A DNA stretch of 64,000 nt, from positions 2,041,501 through 2,105,500 of the forward strand of contig NZ_CP048209.1 of the NCBI RefSeq assembly GCF_010119935.1. Direction: 5' to 3'. This DNA is from Paenibacillus lycopersici (GTDB taxonomy: Bacteria > Bacillota > Bacilli > Paenibacillales > Paenibacillaceae). Below, piece by piece: positions 35,036 to 44,192 of this stretch (position 1 is the stretch's first letter; every line of letters starts with the position of its first letter). Made by a program: the position numbers and the translations under genes. The notes under the pieces are model-generated. The model did no database searches and was not told the DNA's origin. It worked only from the letters and a program-made list of their open reading frames with translations.

Positions 35036-36088
35036 GACGAACGCGGACCACTGGAGCGCGGTCAATCGCTCCCGGTAGACGAGGATGGAGCCGGCGGCGA
35101 CGACGAGGCCGTTAGTGGCGAAGACCGGCGCGGCGATGCTCGCTTGTCCCGTCTGCAGCGCAACGGCGTAGAGCTGCAAGCCGGCATAGGAGAATAATCC
35201 GGCGATCAGGCCCCACTTCAGCCCTGTAGATGCGGCGCTGCGGAGGAGGCTGTCCTTCAACCCGGCTCTAACGGCTGACGATCCATTGCCGGCGGCTGAA
35301 GATCCGTCCGTCATGAATCCCGCTCTGTCTGCGGGATGTGCCGCTTCGTCATCGGCGCCCGCCGCATCGCTCGCGGCTGCTGACCTCGACGACAGTCCGA
35401 CGGATGACTGACGTTTTGACTGAAGTTCTAACTGAGGTTCCGGCTGGGGCTCTGACTGAGATTGCAGAGAAGCGTGAGCTCGCATCCAATTGCGCAGGAC
35501 GACCCAGGCGAAGCCGAGGAAGGATAGCGCGTAAGCGGCGAACAATACCGGCGTGCCGTGCAGTCCCATCTCGTCCGTTACTTTCAGCCCGCCGTTGCGT
35601 ACCGCGAACAGCAAGATGCTGAGGCCGACGTAGAGATGCCACTTCCGCCGGAGAGCCTGGCGCTGTCCGGATCTTCGAACGGAGATGAAGACAACGGCGG
35701 CGAGCAGCAGCACGATGCCCGTCAGCTCGAACGCGGTCAGCGGCTCGTTATAGACGAAGGTGCCGAGTCCGATGACAAGCACGATGTTCATGTTCGTCAA
35801 AGGCGATGTCAGGCTGGCCGGACCGTAAGCCATCGCTTTCATGAACAGCGCGTTGCCGAGCGCGGAGCCGGCTCCGATGAACAGGCCTGCGATCCATACC
35901 CGGGGATCGGTCAGCGCCGAATCGAGGGTTCCCTCGATCGCGCCGTTCACCGCGAATCCGGCCGCGCCGGACAAATAAAGACCCAGAAACAGATCGGCGT
36001 TCGCGCCGCCCTGCATCTGGGACACTTTCATCCACCAGCCCGCCAGCCCGAAGAGCAGTGCGCTGCCGATAGCTGCTGCAAACCACAT
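35000..36088 (-). CDS. EamA/DMT family transporter with a long central loop
   Basis: 362 residues, ten predicted membrane segments in two EamA repeats (about 1-138 and 150-200 plus 288-362). Residues about 205-285 form a hydrophilic insertion with SQSEPQPEPQLELQSK and Ser/Ala-rich sequence inside the second repeat, where normal members have a short loop. Metabolite exporters of this type have diverse substrates; none can be assigned. ATG 36088 follows AAAGGTGA. Confidence 0.85.
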   Translation of the reverse strand: MWFAAAIGSALLFGLAGWWMKVSQMQGGANADLFLGLYLSGAAGFAVNGAIEGTLDSALTDPRVWIAGLFIGAGSALGNALFMKAMAYGPASLTSPLTNMNIVLVIGLGTFVYNEPLTAFELTGIVLLLAAVVFISVRRSGQRQALRRKWHLYVGLSILLFAVRNGGLKVTDEMGLHGTPVLFAAYALSFLGFAWVVLRNWMRAHASLQSQSEPQPEPQLELQSKRQSSVGLSSRSAAASDAAGADDEAAHPADRAGFMTDGSSAAGNGSSAVRAGLKDSLLRSAASTGLKWGLIAGLFSYAGLQLYAVALQTGQASIAAPVFATNGLVVAAGSILVYRERLTALQWSAFVLTIAGLILIRL

Positions 36089-36130
36089 TGTATGTCACCT
36101 TTCCGCGCGATGTGCGCCCGAAATTCGAAT

Positions 36131-36252
36131 TTGTCATACAACTGAAATGTTTCTGTTATCGTTCCATTACATTCAAGGGGTATTATACTGACCAAGACCC
36201 CCTTTTGATTATACATTTACGGACCTGCGATGCGCAGGTCCGCTTTTTTTAT
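36131..36252 (+). ncRNA. Candidate small RNA between the PHP phosphatase and EamA genes
   Basis: On the plus strand, opposite both neighbours, TTGTCA (36131-36136), a 17-base spacer and TGTTAT (36154-36159) are followed by a hairpin (AAGGGGT with ACCCCCTT, about 36175-36204) and a strong terminator, CGGACCTGCG/CGCAGGTCCG plus seven T (36220-36252). A transcript of about 85 bases would result. No ORF with a ribosome site lies in it. Alternatively the terminator only blocks antisense reading into the phosphatase gene. Confidence 0.4.
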
Positions 36253-36306
36253 CCGAATCCATCACGCCGCCGCAGCGGCTGCTTCTCAGGGAAGGGAAGG
36301 GAAGTT

Positions 36307-37116
36307 CTATAAGGGCACGACAACAGGCTGCTTGTTCTTGTAATACTGCCACTGCGTAAAGCCGATTTCCTTCAGCCGCTTGGCAACGAGCTCCCATTCG
36401 TCGCCCACGCGGCCAGGCTTATGCGCGTCGGAGCCGAACGTCACGGCAACGCCGTAATGGCAGGCCCGTTCCAGAATCGCATCCGACGGATACCAGCCGC
36501 CGACATCCTTCGTCGAGCCCGAAGTATTGATCTCGATGGAAACGCCGCTGTCCGCAATCAGTTTGAGCGCTTCGTCGATCGCGTCGTCGGCCTGAATGTC
36601 CGAGAACGCCGGATAGTAGCCCTTCATGGCGTCGATATGGCCGAGCACCTGGAACATGCCGGTCTGCGCGGATTGGCCGATCAGCTTGTAATAATGACGC
36701 TTCTCTTCCTGCTTGCGCGCCTCCGACAAGCCTTTCCACCGGTTGCGGTTGAAGATGCTGACGCCGCGCGACTGATGCACGGAGCCGATGATGTAGTCGA
36801 ACGGATAACGGGCGTATATGCTGCGGTACAGCTCGATATGCTCGGGGAAGAAATCCGATTCGACGCCGAGCAGCACGTCGATCCGGCCTTCGTACTTGCC
36901 TTTCAGCCGCAGCACCTCGTCGACGTAGTTGGCGAATTCGCTCTTCGCCATCGCGATGCCGGGATTGAGCCGATCCTGGTCGCTGAAGAAATAAGGGGAA
37001 TGATCCGATATGCCGATGACGGCCAAGCCGGCTTTGATCCCGGCTTGAATATAATCCTCGATCCGGTCATCCGCGTGACCGCAACGGAAATGATGCGTAT
37101 GCAAGTCGAACTTCAC
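36307..37116 (-). CDS. hisJ: Histidinol-phosphatase, HisJ-type PHP family
   Basis: 269 residues from a GTG start with AGGAGGAG upstream. PHP metal-site motifs: DLHTHHFRCGHA (4-15), GISDHSPYF (35-43), GVESDFF (84-90), GSVHQ, LGHIDAMK and GSDAHKPGRVG near 230. This is the Bacillus HisJ type, which dephosphorylates histidinol phosphate in histidine synthesis. No other his genes are nearby, so a related phosphoesterase role is possible. Confidence 0.85.
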   Translation of the reverse strand: MKFDLHTHHFRCGHADDRIEDYIQAGIKAGLAVIGISDHSPYFFSDQDRLNPGIAMAKSEFANYVDEVLRLKGKYEGRIDVLLGVESDFFPEHIELYRSIYARYPFDYIIGSVHQSRGVSIFNRNRWKGLSEARKQEEKRHYYKLIGQSAQTGMFQVLGHIDAMKGYYPAFSDIQADDAIDEALKLIADSGVSIEINTSGSTKDVGGWYPSDAILERACHYGVAVTFGSDAHKPGRVGDEWELVAKRLKEIGFTQWQYYKNKQPVVVPL

Positions 37117-37129
37117 GCTGTTCTCCTCC

Positions 37130-37199
37130 TAAAAGTGTTGTGTGCGCTTCGCAGCCGGGCCTCCGGCAAGATGAACGAAACTCGCTTCGAAAGCATACG
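37130..37199 (-). repeat. Diverged third copy of the 72-bp cysW-cysA repeat
   Basis: In inverted orientation it shares ATGCTTTCGAAGCGAGTTT (37176-37195 region) with the unit at 14280 and, at the other end, AAAGTGTTGTGTGCG against AAAGTTTTGTGCG, with CGGCAAGATGAA against CGGCAATGAA in the middle. It fills the gap between hisJ and a LysR gene. Confidence 0.75.
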
Positions 37200-38102
37200 C
37201 TATTCGCTGCTAATGAAATGGTCTTCGGGCATGCCTTTCAAATCGCTCAGAAACTGCTGCATGGCGGAATTGATGTACCTGCCCGACTTGTACACGAGAC
37301 CGACCGGGTGGCTCATATCCAGCTCGTTGACTTTGATGCGCTTCAGCGTGCCGAGGCGGACTTCGTTGGCGATGGAGAGCTTGGAGACGACGGCGGCGCC
37401 GAGGTTGATCTCCACCATCCGTTTGACCTCTTCGCTGCTCGACAGCTCCATGACGATATTGGGCTGCAAGTTGAATCTGCGGAAGATCTGGTCCAGGAAC
37501 CGCCGTCCTAACGTATCCGGCGACAGCATAATCATGGGTATGTCCTTCAACGATTCGACGGTCGTATGCTTCAATTGGCTCATGGGATGCTCCGGCGCTA
37601 CGACGAGCTCGTACGTGTCGTAATACAGGATGGACGTTTCCACGTTCGGATTCCGTTCGTTCAGGTACGTAATGCCGATATCGACGTTCCCGTTCTCGAC
37701 GCTGGCCATGACGCCGGACGAAGGCATGGAATGAATGGTCGTCTTGATAAGCGGGAATTGATTTTGAAAGTAGGACAGCACACGCGGCAAAATTTGAATG
37801 GCGATGGAGGAGGTGGTGCCGAGCACGATATGGCCCTGCGGCGTCTGGTTCAGGTCGGACAGCTTCTGCTTCAATTCTTCTACGATGGACAGCATGCGCT
37901 CGGCGTGATCCAGGAAAACCTTGCCGCGATCGGTCAGCGTGACGGGCTGATTCCGATCGATGAGCACCGTCTTAAACTCGTCCTCAAGGCTTTTGATTTG
38001 CGCGGACACGGCGGGCTGGGTCAAGTTCAGCAATTCGCCGGCTTTCCGGAAACTCATCGTCCGAGAGATCGTTAACAGCGTTTCAAGCTGGTTTATATTC
38101 AC
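37200..38102 (-). CDS. LysR family transcriptional regulator
   Basis: 300 residues from a GTG start behind GGAGGG. N-terminal HTH: MNINQLETLLTISRTMSFRKAGELLNLTQPAVSAQIKSLEDEF. The effector domain has FPLIKTTIHSMPSSGVMASVENGNVDIGITYL. It resembles CysB/CcpC/CbbR-type regulators in general, but the target cannot be assigned: it is divergent from an MFS gene about 190 bases away and its 3' end abuts the dispersed repeat. Confidence 0.88.
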   Translation of the reverse strand: MNINQLETLLTISRTMSFRKAGELLNLTQPAVSAQIKSLEDEFKTVLIDRNQPVTLTDRGKVFLDHAERMLSIVEELKQKLSDLNQTPQGHIVLGTTSSIAIQILPRVLSYFQNQFPLIKTTIHSMPSSGVMASVENGNVDIGITYLNERNPNVETSILYYDTYELVVAPEHPMSQLKHTTVESLKDIPMIMLSPDTLGRRFLDQIFRRFNLQPNIVMELSSSEEVKRMVEINLGAAVVSKLSIANEVRLGTLKRIKVNELDMSHPVGLVYKSGRYINSAMQQFLSDLKGMPEDHFISSE

Positions 38103-38293
38103 GGAATCCCTCCCTACTATTAAAGATTTTTATCACATACTGCTTTTATTATAAATGAAATCCTGCCCGGCAGTAAAGTAAACGTATCGCGTATGAAGGG
38201 ATCTTCATAATTCGCGAGAAGGAATCATGCGAATGCCGTCGAATCCTTGTGAAAGATTAATGAGCCGTTAGCGCTAATAAAGGAGCGAATCGC

Positions 38294-39568
38294 ATGAACC
38301 CCAAGGCGGTGCGAAGCTGGATCATGTACGACTGGGCCAATTCCGCTTTTGTCACGACGATCATGGCCGCGGTAATGCCCGTGTTCTACAAGGAAGTCGC
38401 CGGCAAAGGGCTCATCGGCAACGCCGCGGAGAATTACTGGGGCTTCACGCAGACGATCGCGATGCTCTTCGTCGCGGTGCTGTGCCCGATCCTGGGCGCC
38501 GTCGCCGACTACGCCGGGTCGAAAGTCCGATTCCTGTCCGCCTTCATGTATATCGGCGCCGCCGCGTCCGTCGGCATGGCGTTTATCGGCGAAGGCGACT
38601 GGCTGTTCGCGTCGGTTCTCGTCGTCATCGGGACGATCGGCTTCGCCGCGTCCAATACGTTCTACGACGCGCTGCTGCCGAGCGTATCCACGCCGGAGAC
38701 GATGAACGCGGTCAGCAACAGAGGCTACGCCATGGGTTATTTGGGCGGCGGATTGCTGCTGCTCGTAAATCTTGTTATGATCATGTTTTACGACAAGCTC
38801 GGCTTTCCGACGAAGACGCTCGCCACGCAGACGGTCTTCGCGATGGTCGGCGTCTGGTGGCTCCTGTTCTCGCTGCCCGTCATGCGTAACGTGAAGGAGA
38901 CGGCGCGCGAAGAAAGCGCGGGCTTCGGCCGGGCGGTGAAGAAGGGATTGTCTCGGGTGAAGGGGACGATCGCGACCTTGAAGCGTTACCCGGAGCTGCT
39001 CAAGTACATGGCTTCCTTCTGGTTCTTCAACGACGGCATCAATACCGTCATTGTCATGGCGACGATATACGGCAGCGGAATCGGCATCGAGACGAACGAT
39101 CTCATCGCGGCGCTGCTCATTACCCAATTCGTCGGGTATCCAAGCACGCTGCTGTTCATCAAGTTCGCTTCGCGGATCGGCGTGAAGAAATCGATCTACA
39201 GCTCGTTGACTGTCTATATACTGATCGTCATTCTCGGCTTCTTCATGACGAGCGCCGTCCATTTCTATGCGCTTGCCGCGCTGGTCGGGCTCGTGCAGGG
39301 CGGAAGCCAGGCGACGGCGAGGTCGCTGTACGCCTCGCTCGTGCCGCCTTCGAGAACGGCGGAATTCTTCGGCTTCTTAAGCTTATCGAGCAAGTTCGCG
39401 TCCATTGCGGGACCGTTCGTCTTCTCGGTCGTCGGCACGATCACGGGCTCCAGCCGCTACGGGATTTTGGCGCTGCTGGCTTTCTTTATCATCGGCATTG
39501 CCATTCTCGTTTATGTGGACGTGGATAAAGGAAAGCGGGAGGCGCTGGCCGGTGAGGCCGCCGCCTAA
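38294..39568 (+). CDS. MFS transporter, UMF1 (Atg22-like) family
   Basis: 424 residues with 12 predicted membrane segments. MYDWANSAFVTTIMAAVMPVFY at the N-terminus and LVQGGSQATARSLYASLVPPS near 335 are typical of the UMF1 family (B. subtilis YxiO). Fungal members export amino acids; bacterial substrates are unknown. ATG 38294 follows AAAGGAG. Divergent from a LysR gene. Confidence 0.9.
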   Translation: MNPKAVRSWIMYDWANSAFVTTIMAAVMPVFYKEVAGKGLIGNAAENYWGFTQTIAMLFVAVLCPILGAVADYAGSKVRFLSAFMYIGAAASVGMAFIGEGDWLFASVLVVIGTIGFAASNTFYDALLPSVSTPETMNAVSNRGYAMGYLGGGLLLLVNLVMIMFYDKLGFPTKTLATQTVFAMVGVWWLLFSLPVMRNVKETAREESAGFGRAVKKGLSRVKGTIATLKRYPELLKYMASFWFFNDGINTVIVMATIYGSGIGIETNDLIAALLITQFVGYPSTLLFIKFASRIGVKKSIYSSLTVYILIVILGFFMTSAVHFYALAALVGLVQGGSQATARSLYASLVPPSRTAEFFGFLSLSSKFASIAGPFVFSVVGTITGSSRYGILALLAFFIIGIAILVYVDVDKGKREALAGEAAA

Positions 39569-39625
39569 CCGCTGCCGAAGCAGGGAACCGGGCAGCTTGT
39601 CAGTCACACGAAAGGGGTACTGCCT

Positions 39626-40279
39626 ATGAAAGGAACGACGCATCTGACCATCGGCCTGGCGATCGGCGTCGCGGCGGCCGCGAGCCATCCGTTCACGGCG
39701 CGGAATGCGGCGCTGTACGTCGCCGTCGCGGCCTTCTCGTCGCTCAGCGCCGATCTGGACGGCACGAGCATGCTGAGCGGCAAGCTGAACCGCGCGGCCA
39801 AGGCGGTTCACGCGCTGCTGTTATGGGGCGGAGCCGCCTTGACCGCGGCGGCCGGCATTGCCTATGCGGCCAAAGGCTTTCTCCGCGTGGAGTGGGCCAT
39901 CGCCGCCGTCTCGGTGCTGCTGCTCGGCCTCGTGCTCGGCAACGGCAAGATTCGCAACGCGCTCGTCAGCTTGATCGGACTCGGGCTGCTGTACGGCGGC
40001 TTCGCCCAAGGGCTGTCATGGCTGATGGGACTCGGCGTCTTCGTCGCCTGGGTGCCTTGGCTGAACCATCGCGGATTGACGCACACGGTATGGGCCGCCG
40101 CGGCATGGTGGGCCATCGGCAACGGGCTGGAGGCGCAGATCGGCGTAGCGGATATCGCGCAAACCGCGTTATGGGGCTACCTGTCGCATTTGATCGCCGA
40201 TACGTTGACGCCAAGCGGCGTCAAATGGCTGTATCCGCTGACGAAGAAGACGTTCAAGCTGCCGCTCGGCAAGCTGTAA
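39626..40279 (+). CDS. YdjM-like membrane-bound metal-dependent hydrolase (DUF457)
   Basis: 217 residues, four or five membrane segments. MKGTTHLTIGLAIG, ADLDGTSMLSGKLNR, NHRGLTHTVWA and YLSHLIADTLTPSGVKWLYPL contain the conserved His/Asp residues of the YdjM/DUF457 family, predicted metal-dependent hydrolases. The physiological role is unknown. ATG 39626 follows AAAGGGG; a bidirectional terminator follows. Confidence 0.85.
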   Translation: MKGTTHLTIGLAIGVAAAASHPFTARNAALYVAVAAFSSLSADLDGTSMLSGKLNRAAKAVHALLLWGGAALTAAAGIAYAAKGFLRVEWAIAAVSVLLLGLVLGNGKIRNALVSLIGLGLLYGGFAQGLSWLMGLGVFVAWVPWLNHRGLTHTVWAAAAWWAIGNGLEAQIGVADIAQTALWGYLSHLIADTLTPSGVKWLYPLTKKTFKLPLGKL

Positions 40280-40296
40280 TCCGGGTAGCAATTGCA

Positions 40297-40335
40297 AAAA
40301 GCTCTCCGAGACCTTAAGGGTCAAGGAGAGCTTTT
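40297..40335. terminator. Bidirectional terminator, YdjM-like gene / corA
   Basis: AAAAGCTCTCC pairs with GGAGAGCTTTT, with an inner GACC/GGTC pair, between convergent genes. Confidence 0.88.
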
Positions 40336-40364
40336 GGCATATCGTTGCGGAATGCCGCAGCGGC

Positions 40365-41300
40365 TCAGAGCCATTCCTTCTTGCGGAAGATGAAGAACAT
40401 GCCGAATCCGAGCAGCAGCATGAACGTCAGCAGCACGTAGGAGCCGCCGTGCATATGGAGGCCGGGAATGTAGTCGAAGTTCATCCCGTAAATGCCGGTA
40501 ATGAAGGTGAGCGGCATGAAGATCGTCGTCAAGGCGGTGAACACGCGCATGATTTCGTTCGCGCGGTTGGCGAGGCTGGATTGATAAGCTTCTCGCAAGT
40601 TGCCCATGAGATCGCGGTACGTGTCGAATGTCTCGGCGATCTTGACGGCGTTCTCGTAGATGTCGCTGAAATATTTTTGCAGCTGGTCGTCGATCAGCTT
40701 GAGATCCTTCTTGTTGAGCGTCGCGATCAATTCCTTCTGCGGGCCGAGCACTTTCTTCAGCCATAGAATCTCGCTTCGCAGACCGATGATCTCGTTCAGA
40801 TGCGATTTCTTCGTATGCACGAGAATGTCTTCTTCCAGACTCTCGATGCGCACCTCGATCCGGTCGCCGACGAGGAAGTAATTGTCGACAACGATGTCGA
40901 CGAGATGATACAGGAAGTGGTCCGGCCTGCTGACCTGCTCCTCGAGCAGAATCGGCTTCAGCGAGCGAAGCTCGTTGATCTTCTGTTTCGTAACGGTAAT
41001 GATATAATGGCGTCCCAGAAAAATGTTCAAGGCGCGCAGAAAAATTTCTTCATCGTCAAAACGGATGCTGTTGATAACGAGAAAATAATGGCCCTCGTGA
41101 ATCTCGATTTTGGGCCGCTGCTCCTCTTCGCTCAGGCAGTCTTCGACCGCCAGTTCGTGAAGCGAGAATAACGGCTGCAATACGGTAAGATCGTCCACGT
41201 CCGCGTCGATCCAGTAGAAGCCCTCCGCGGGCGGAATCGTTGCCGTGGCAACGTCGTCGATCGTCTTGAAGACGCCTTGCGTCACATGACGGATTTTCAT
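40365..41300 (-). CDS. corA: Magnesium/cobalt channel CorA
   Basis: 311 residues: an N-terminal cytosolic funnel domain, a long helix (about 180-245), two C-terminal membrane segments and the pore signature YGMNF at about 270-274. The basic end RKKEWL matches the family. It admits Mg2+ (or Co2+) driven by the membrane potential. ATG 41300 follows GAGGAGGAG. A promoter about 310 bases upstream implies a long leader. Confidence 0.93.
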   Translation of the reverse strand: MKIRHVTQGVFKTIDDVATATIPPAEGFYWIDADVDDLTVLQPLFSLHELAVEDCLSEEEQRPKIEIHEGHYFLVINSIRFDDEEIFLRALNIFLGRHYIITVTKQKINELRSLKPILLEEQVSRPDHFLYHLVDIVVDNYFLVGDRIEVRIESLEEDILVHTKKSHLNEIIGLRSEILWLKKVLGPQKELIATLNKKDLKLIDDQLQKYFSDIYENAVKIAETFDTYRDLMGNLREAYQSSLANRANEIMRVFTALTTIFMPLTFITGIYGMNFDYIPGLHMHGGSYVLLTFMLLLGFGMFFIFRKKEWL

Positions 41301-41606
41301 CCGCGCTCCTCCTCTCCTGCCTAGCTGAATAGTTCCCGGATGCCGGCATGAGGAAGGAAGCCTGCGCGAACACGCCCAAAGGACCGTTATTCGCGGCGCC
41401 GCAAGACAGGGCGGTCGTACGAATAAGGCCGGTTAAGCGTATGCGGACAAACTGACGCTTCAACACGCCGGTGATCGATGCGACAACGCGTATCCATCAT
41501 GCGGGAAGCCGCATGCACGGTACGGTTGTCCGCAGGCCTCGGGTCGCCGTCCATATTCGTAAACACCCCTTTATCGTTCAAATAAGCGACAAGTCGCGCA
41601 TAATCC
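41301..41606 (-). other. Long untranslated leader of corA, content unassigned
   Basis: About 305 bases between the predicted corA start of transcription and its ATG. GCGGCTTCCCGC and CGCGCGACTTGTCGC suggest local structure. The M-box magnesium aptamer was looked for and its conserved core was not recognised. A seven-codon ORF (MRDLSLI) occurs near the 5' end. No known RNA family assigned. Confidence 0.4.
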
Positions 41607-41612
41607 TTGTCT

Positions 41613-41642
41613 AGTATACTCCGACAGCGTCTTTCCATACAA
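41613..41642 (-). promoter_or_regulatory. Promoter upstream of corA
   Basis: TTGTAT (41642-41637), an 18-base spacer and TATACT (41618-41613) on the minus strand. Confidence 0.55.
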
Positions 41643-41774
41643 GCACAAAAATAGGGCGTTCGCCTGTATTAGCATATGCCCCGAAAAGCCTGTGGTGACG
41701 CCGTTTTCGTAGACTTGAAAGGGGCTTCGCCGCCCAATGTCCGGTGTAAGCGTTTCACCTTGAACGGAGGTGTC

Positions 41775-41803
41775 TTGACGTATACGGAGGAATGATTTAA
41801 AGT
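41775..41803 (+). promoter_or_regulatory. Promoter of the S-box met operon
   Basis: TTGACG (41775-41780), a 17-base spacer and TAAAGT (41798-41803), about 40 bases before the riboswitch. Confidence 0.7.
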
Positions 41804-41839
41804 ATTCCCATAACGTGATTCCACAATTAAATAAGCAAG

Positions 41840-42006
41840 CTTTCTTATCAAGAGCAGGCGGAGGGACTAGCCCGATGAAGCCCGGCAACCGGCGTGTGAA
41901 CGCACGGTGCTAATTCTTGCGGAAACGTTGGTTTCTGAGAGATGAGAGGCGCATGAACGATACAGTTATGCCCCTCTCTGTCAGAGAGGGGCTTTCGCTT
42001 TTTCAT
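41840..42006 (+). promoter_or_regulatory. SAM-I (S-box) riboswitch with terminator
   Basis: Aptamer 41840-41955 contains CTTATCAAGAG, GGAGGGACTAGCCCGATGAAG, CCCGGCAACC, GGTGCTAATTC and the closing GAGAGATGAGAGG, all S-box consensus blocks in order. The expression platform is GCCCCTCTCT/AGAGAGGGGC (41970-41992) followed by TTTCGCTTTTTC. When SAM binds, the anti-terminator is lost and transcription of metA-metI-metC stops. Confidence 0.96.
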
Positions 42007-42051
42007 TGCCCTCCTCAAGAGAAGACAGAACGATGACAGGAGTGAGTCGAC

Positions 42052-42969
42052 ATGCCGATCAAGGTACCCGATCAATTACCGGCGAAAGACATTCTGATCG
42101 AAGAGAATATCTTCGTCATGGAAGAGAGCTTCGCGTATCACCAGGACATCCGCCCGCTGCGGATCGTCATTCTCAATCTGATGCCGACCAAGGAAGTGAC
42201 CGAGACGCAGCTGCTGAGGCTGATCGGCAACACGCCGCTTCAAGTGGAAGCGGTGCTGATTCACCCGAAGACGCACACGTCCAAGAATACGTCCTCGCAG
42301 CATCTGGAGTCGTTCTACAAAACGTTCGACGATATCAAGCACGAATACTACGACGGCATGATCATCACGGGCGCTCCCGTAGAGACGCTGCCGTTCGAAG
42401 AAGTGAATTATTGGGAAGAACTGAAGGACATCATGGACTGGTCGACCCGCAAAGTGACTTCGACGTTCCATATCTGTTGGGGCGCGCAGGCCGGCCTGTA
42501 CCACCATTACGGCATTCCGAAATACGATCTGGCCGAGAAAATGTTCGGCGTATTCCCGCATCAGGTCGTGAAACGCAACGTACCGCTGATGAGAGGCTTC
42601 GACGAGCAATTCTTCGTGCCGCAGTCGCGCCATACGGAAGTCCGCACCGCGGATATCGAAGCGGTGAACGACCTGGACATCCTGTCCACTTCGCCCGACG
42701 CCGGCGTGTACATCGCGGCTTCCCGCAACGGCCGGCAAATATTCGTCACGGGCCATTCCGAATACGATCCGTGTTCGCTCAAGGCGGAATACGACCGCGA
42801 CGTGGCCAAAGGAATGGACATCGCGCTGCCGAGAAATTACTATCCGAACGACGATCCGTCCAAGCTGCCGCTGTCCACGTGGCGCGCGCATGCGAACCTG
42901 CTGTTCTCGAACTGGCTGAATTATTACGTGTACCAGCAAACGCCGTACGATCTGGGAGCGGGCATATAA
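42052..42969 (+). CDS. metA: Homoserine O-acetyltransferase, MetA type
   Basis: 305 residues. Catalytic Cys142 ([10 protein letters not shown]) and His235/Glu237 (TGHSEYD) are present. Residue 111 is Glu (GAPVET), where E. coli MetA has Gly; that residue is known to switch the donor from succinyl-CoA to acetyl-CoA, so O-acetylhomoserine is the expected product. It directly follows the S-box terminator and starts metA-metI-metC. Confidence 0.94.
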   Translation: MPIKVPDQLPAKDILIEENIFVMEESFAYHQDIRPLRIVILNLMPTKEVTETQLLRLIGNTPLQVEAVLIHPKTHTSKNTSSQHLESFYKTFDDIKHEYYDGMIITGAPVETLPFEEVNYWEELKDIMDWSTRKVTSTFHICWGAQAGLYHHYGIPKYDLAEKMFGVFPHQVVKRNVPLMRGFDEQFFVPQSRHTEVRTADIEAVNDLDILSTSPDAGVYIAASRNGRQIFVTGHSEYDPCSLKAEYDRDVAKGMDIALPRNYYPNDDPSKLPLSTWRAHANLLFSNWLNYYVYQQTPYDLGAGI

Positions 42970-43027
42970 CGCGAGCCCCACAAACGCACAATAGACGCAA
43001 GTATATAGGAGAGGGAGTCTTCCGCAC

Positions 43028-44188
43028 ATGAAAATCGAAAGCCGTTTAGCGCAAATCGGATCCATCAAGGAGCCCGTTACCGGGGCCGTCAGTTTTCCCG
43101 TCTATCAAGCGACCGCTTTCCGCCACCCGCGCCTCGGTGAGAGCACCGGGTTCGATTACGCCCGCACCAAGAGCCCGACGCGCTCCGTGCTGGAGGAAGC
43201 GGCGGCGCAGCTGGAATCCGGCGACGCCGGATTCGCCTGCAGCAGCGGCATGGCCGCGCTGACGACCATCTTCTCGCTGTTCGGACAGGGGGACCATCTC
43301 CTCGTATCCCTTGACCTGTACGGCGGCACCTACCGCCTGCTGGAGCGGATCATGAGCCGCTTCGGCGTGACGGCGACGTACGTCGATACGAACGATATCG
43401 ACGAGCTGAACATGCTCGTTACGCCGTCGACGAAGGCGATTCTGATCGAAACGCCGACGAATCCGCTGATGATGATTACGGACCTGGAGCGCGTCTGCGC
43501 ATGGGCGAAATCGAAGAACCTGCTGTCGATCGTGGACAACACGCTGCTGACGCCGTTCTTCCAGCGTCCGATCGAGCTTGGCGCGGATATCGTCGTGCAC
43601 AGCGCATCCAAATATCTGGGCGGCCACAACGACGTGCTTGCCGGCCTGATCGTGACGAAGGGCAAGGAGCTGTCCGAGCAGATGGCGTTCCTGCACAATT
43701 CGCTCGGCGCCGTGCTCGGTCCGCAGGATTCCTGGCTGCTGATGCGAGGCATGAAGACGCTGGCGCTGCGCATGGAGCGCCATCAGGCCAACGCGACGGC
43801 CATCGCGAACTGGCTGCTCGCGCATGAAGCGGTGGACGAAGTGTACTATCCGGCGCTTCCGCATCATCCCGGCCATGACGCGCAGAGCCGTCAATCGTCC
43901 GGCAACACCGGCATCTTCTCGTTCCGCTTGAAGAATGCCGCTTACGTGGAGCCGATTCTGCGCCATATCCGGCTGATCGCGTTCGCCGAGAGCCTCGGCG
44001 GCGTGGAATCGCTGATGACCTATCCGGCCGTGCAGACGCATGCCGACATTCCGGTCGAAATCCGGCAGAAAATCGGCGTCGACGATCGTCTGCTGCGCTT
44101 CTCCGTCGGCATCGAGCACCAGGACGATCTGATCGCCGACCTGGCGCAGGCGTTCGATGCGGCAAAACGCGAAATCGAGGGGGCTTAA
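43028..44188 (+). CDS. metI: Cystathionine gamma-synthase / O-acetylhomoserine thiolyase (MetI)
   Basis: 386 residues, Cys/Met metabolism PLP enzyme. YARTKSPTRSVLEEAAAQLE, CSSGMAALTT (71-80), DLYGGTYRLLERI, ETPTNPLM, DNTLLTPFFQRPIELGADIV and PLP-lysine K195 in HSASKYLGGHND. It joins cysteine (or sulfide) to the activated homoserine from MetA. The order metI-metC is as in B. subtilis, which favours MetI over other family members. The stop is four bases before metC. Confidence 0.93.
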   Translation: MKIESRLAQIGSIKEPVTGAVSFPVYQATAFRHPRLGESTGFDYARTKSPTRSVLEEAAAQLESGDAGFACSSGMAALTTIFSLFGQGDHLLVSLDLYGGTYRLLERIMSRFGVTATYVDTNDIDELNMLVTPSTKAILIETPTNPLMMITDLERVCAWAKSKNLLSIVDNTLLTPFFQRPIELGADIVVHSASKYLGGHNDVLAGLIVTKGKELSEQMAFLHNSLGAVLGPQDSWLLMRGMKTLALRMERHQANATAIANWLLAHEAVDEVYYPALPHHPGHDAQSRQSSGNTGIFSFRLKNAAYVEPILRHIRLIAFAESLGGVESLMTYPAVQTHADIPVEIRQKIGVDDRLLRFSVGIEHQDDLIADLAQAFDAAKREIEGA

Positions 44189-44192
44189 TCCG

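Noticed and set aside
41301..41606. M-box magnesium riboswitch in the corA leader
   Set aside because: Conserved core segments of the M-box could not be found by eye.
41387..41638. 83-codon ORF (MERRCRSILDKDYARL...) upstream of corA
   Set aside because: Its ATG falls inside the predicted promoter, upstream of the transcript start, and no ribosome site is present.
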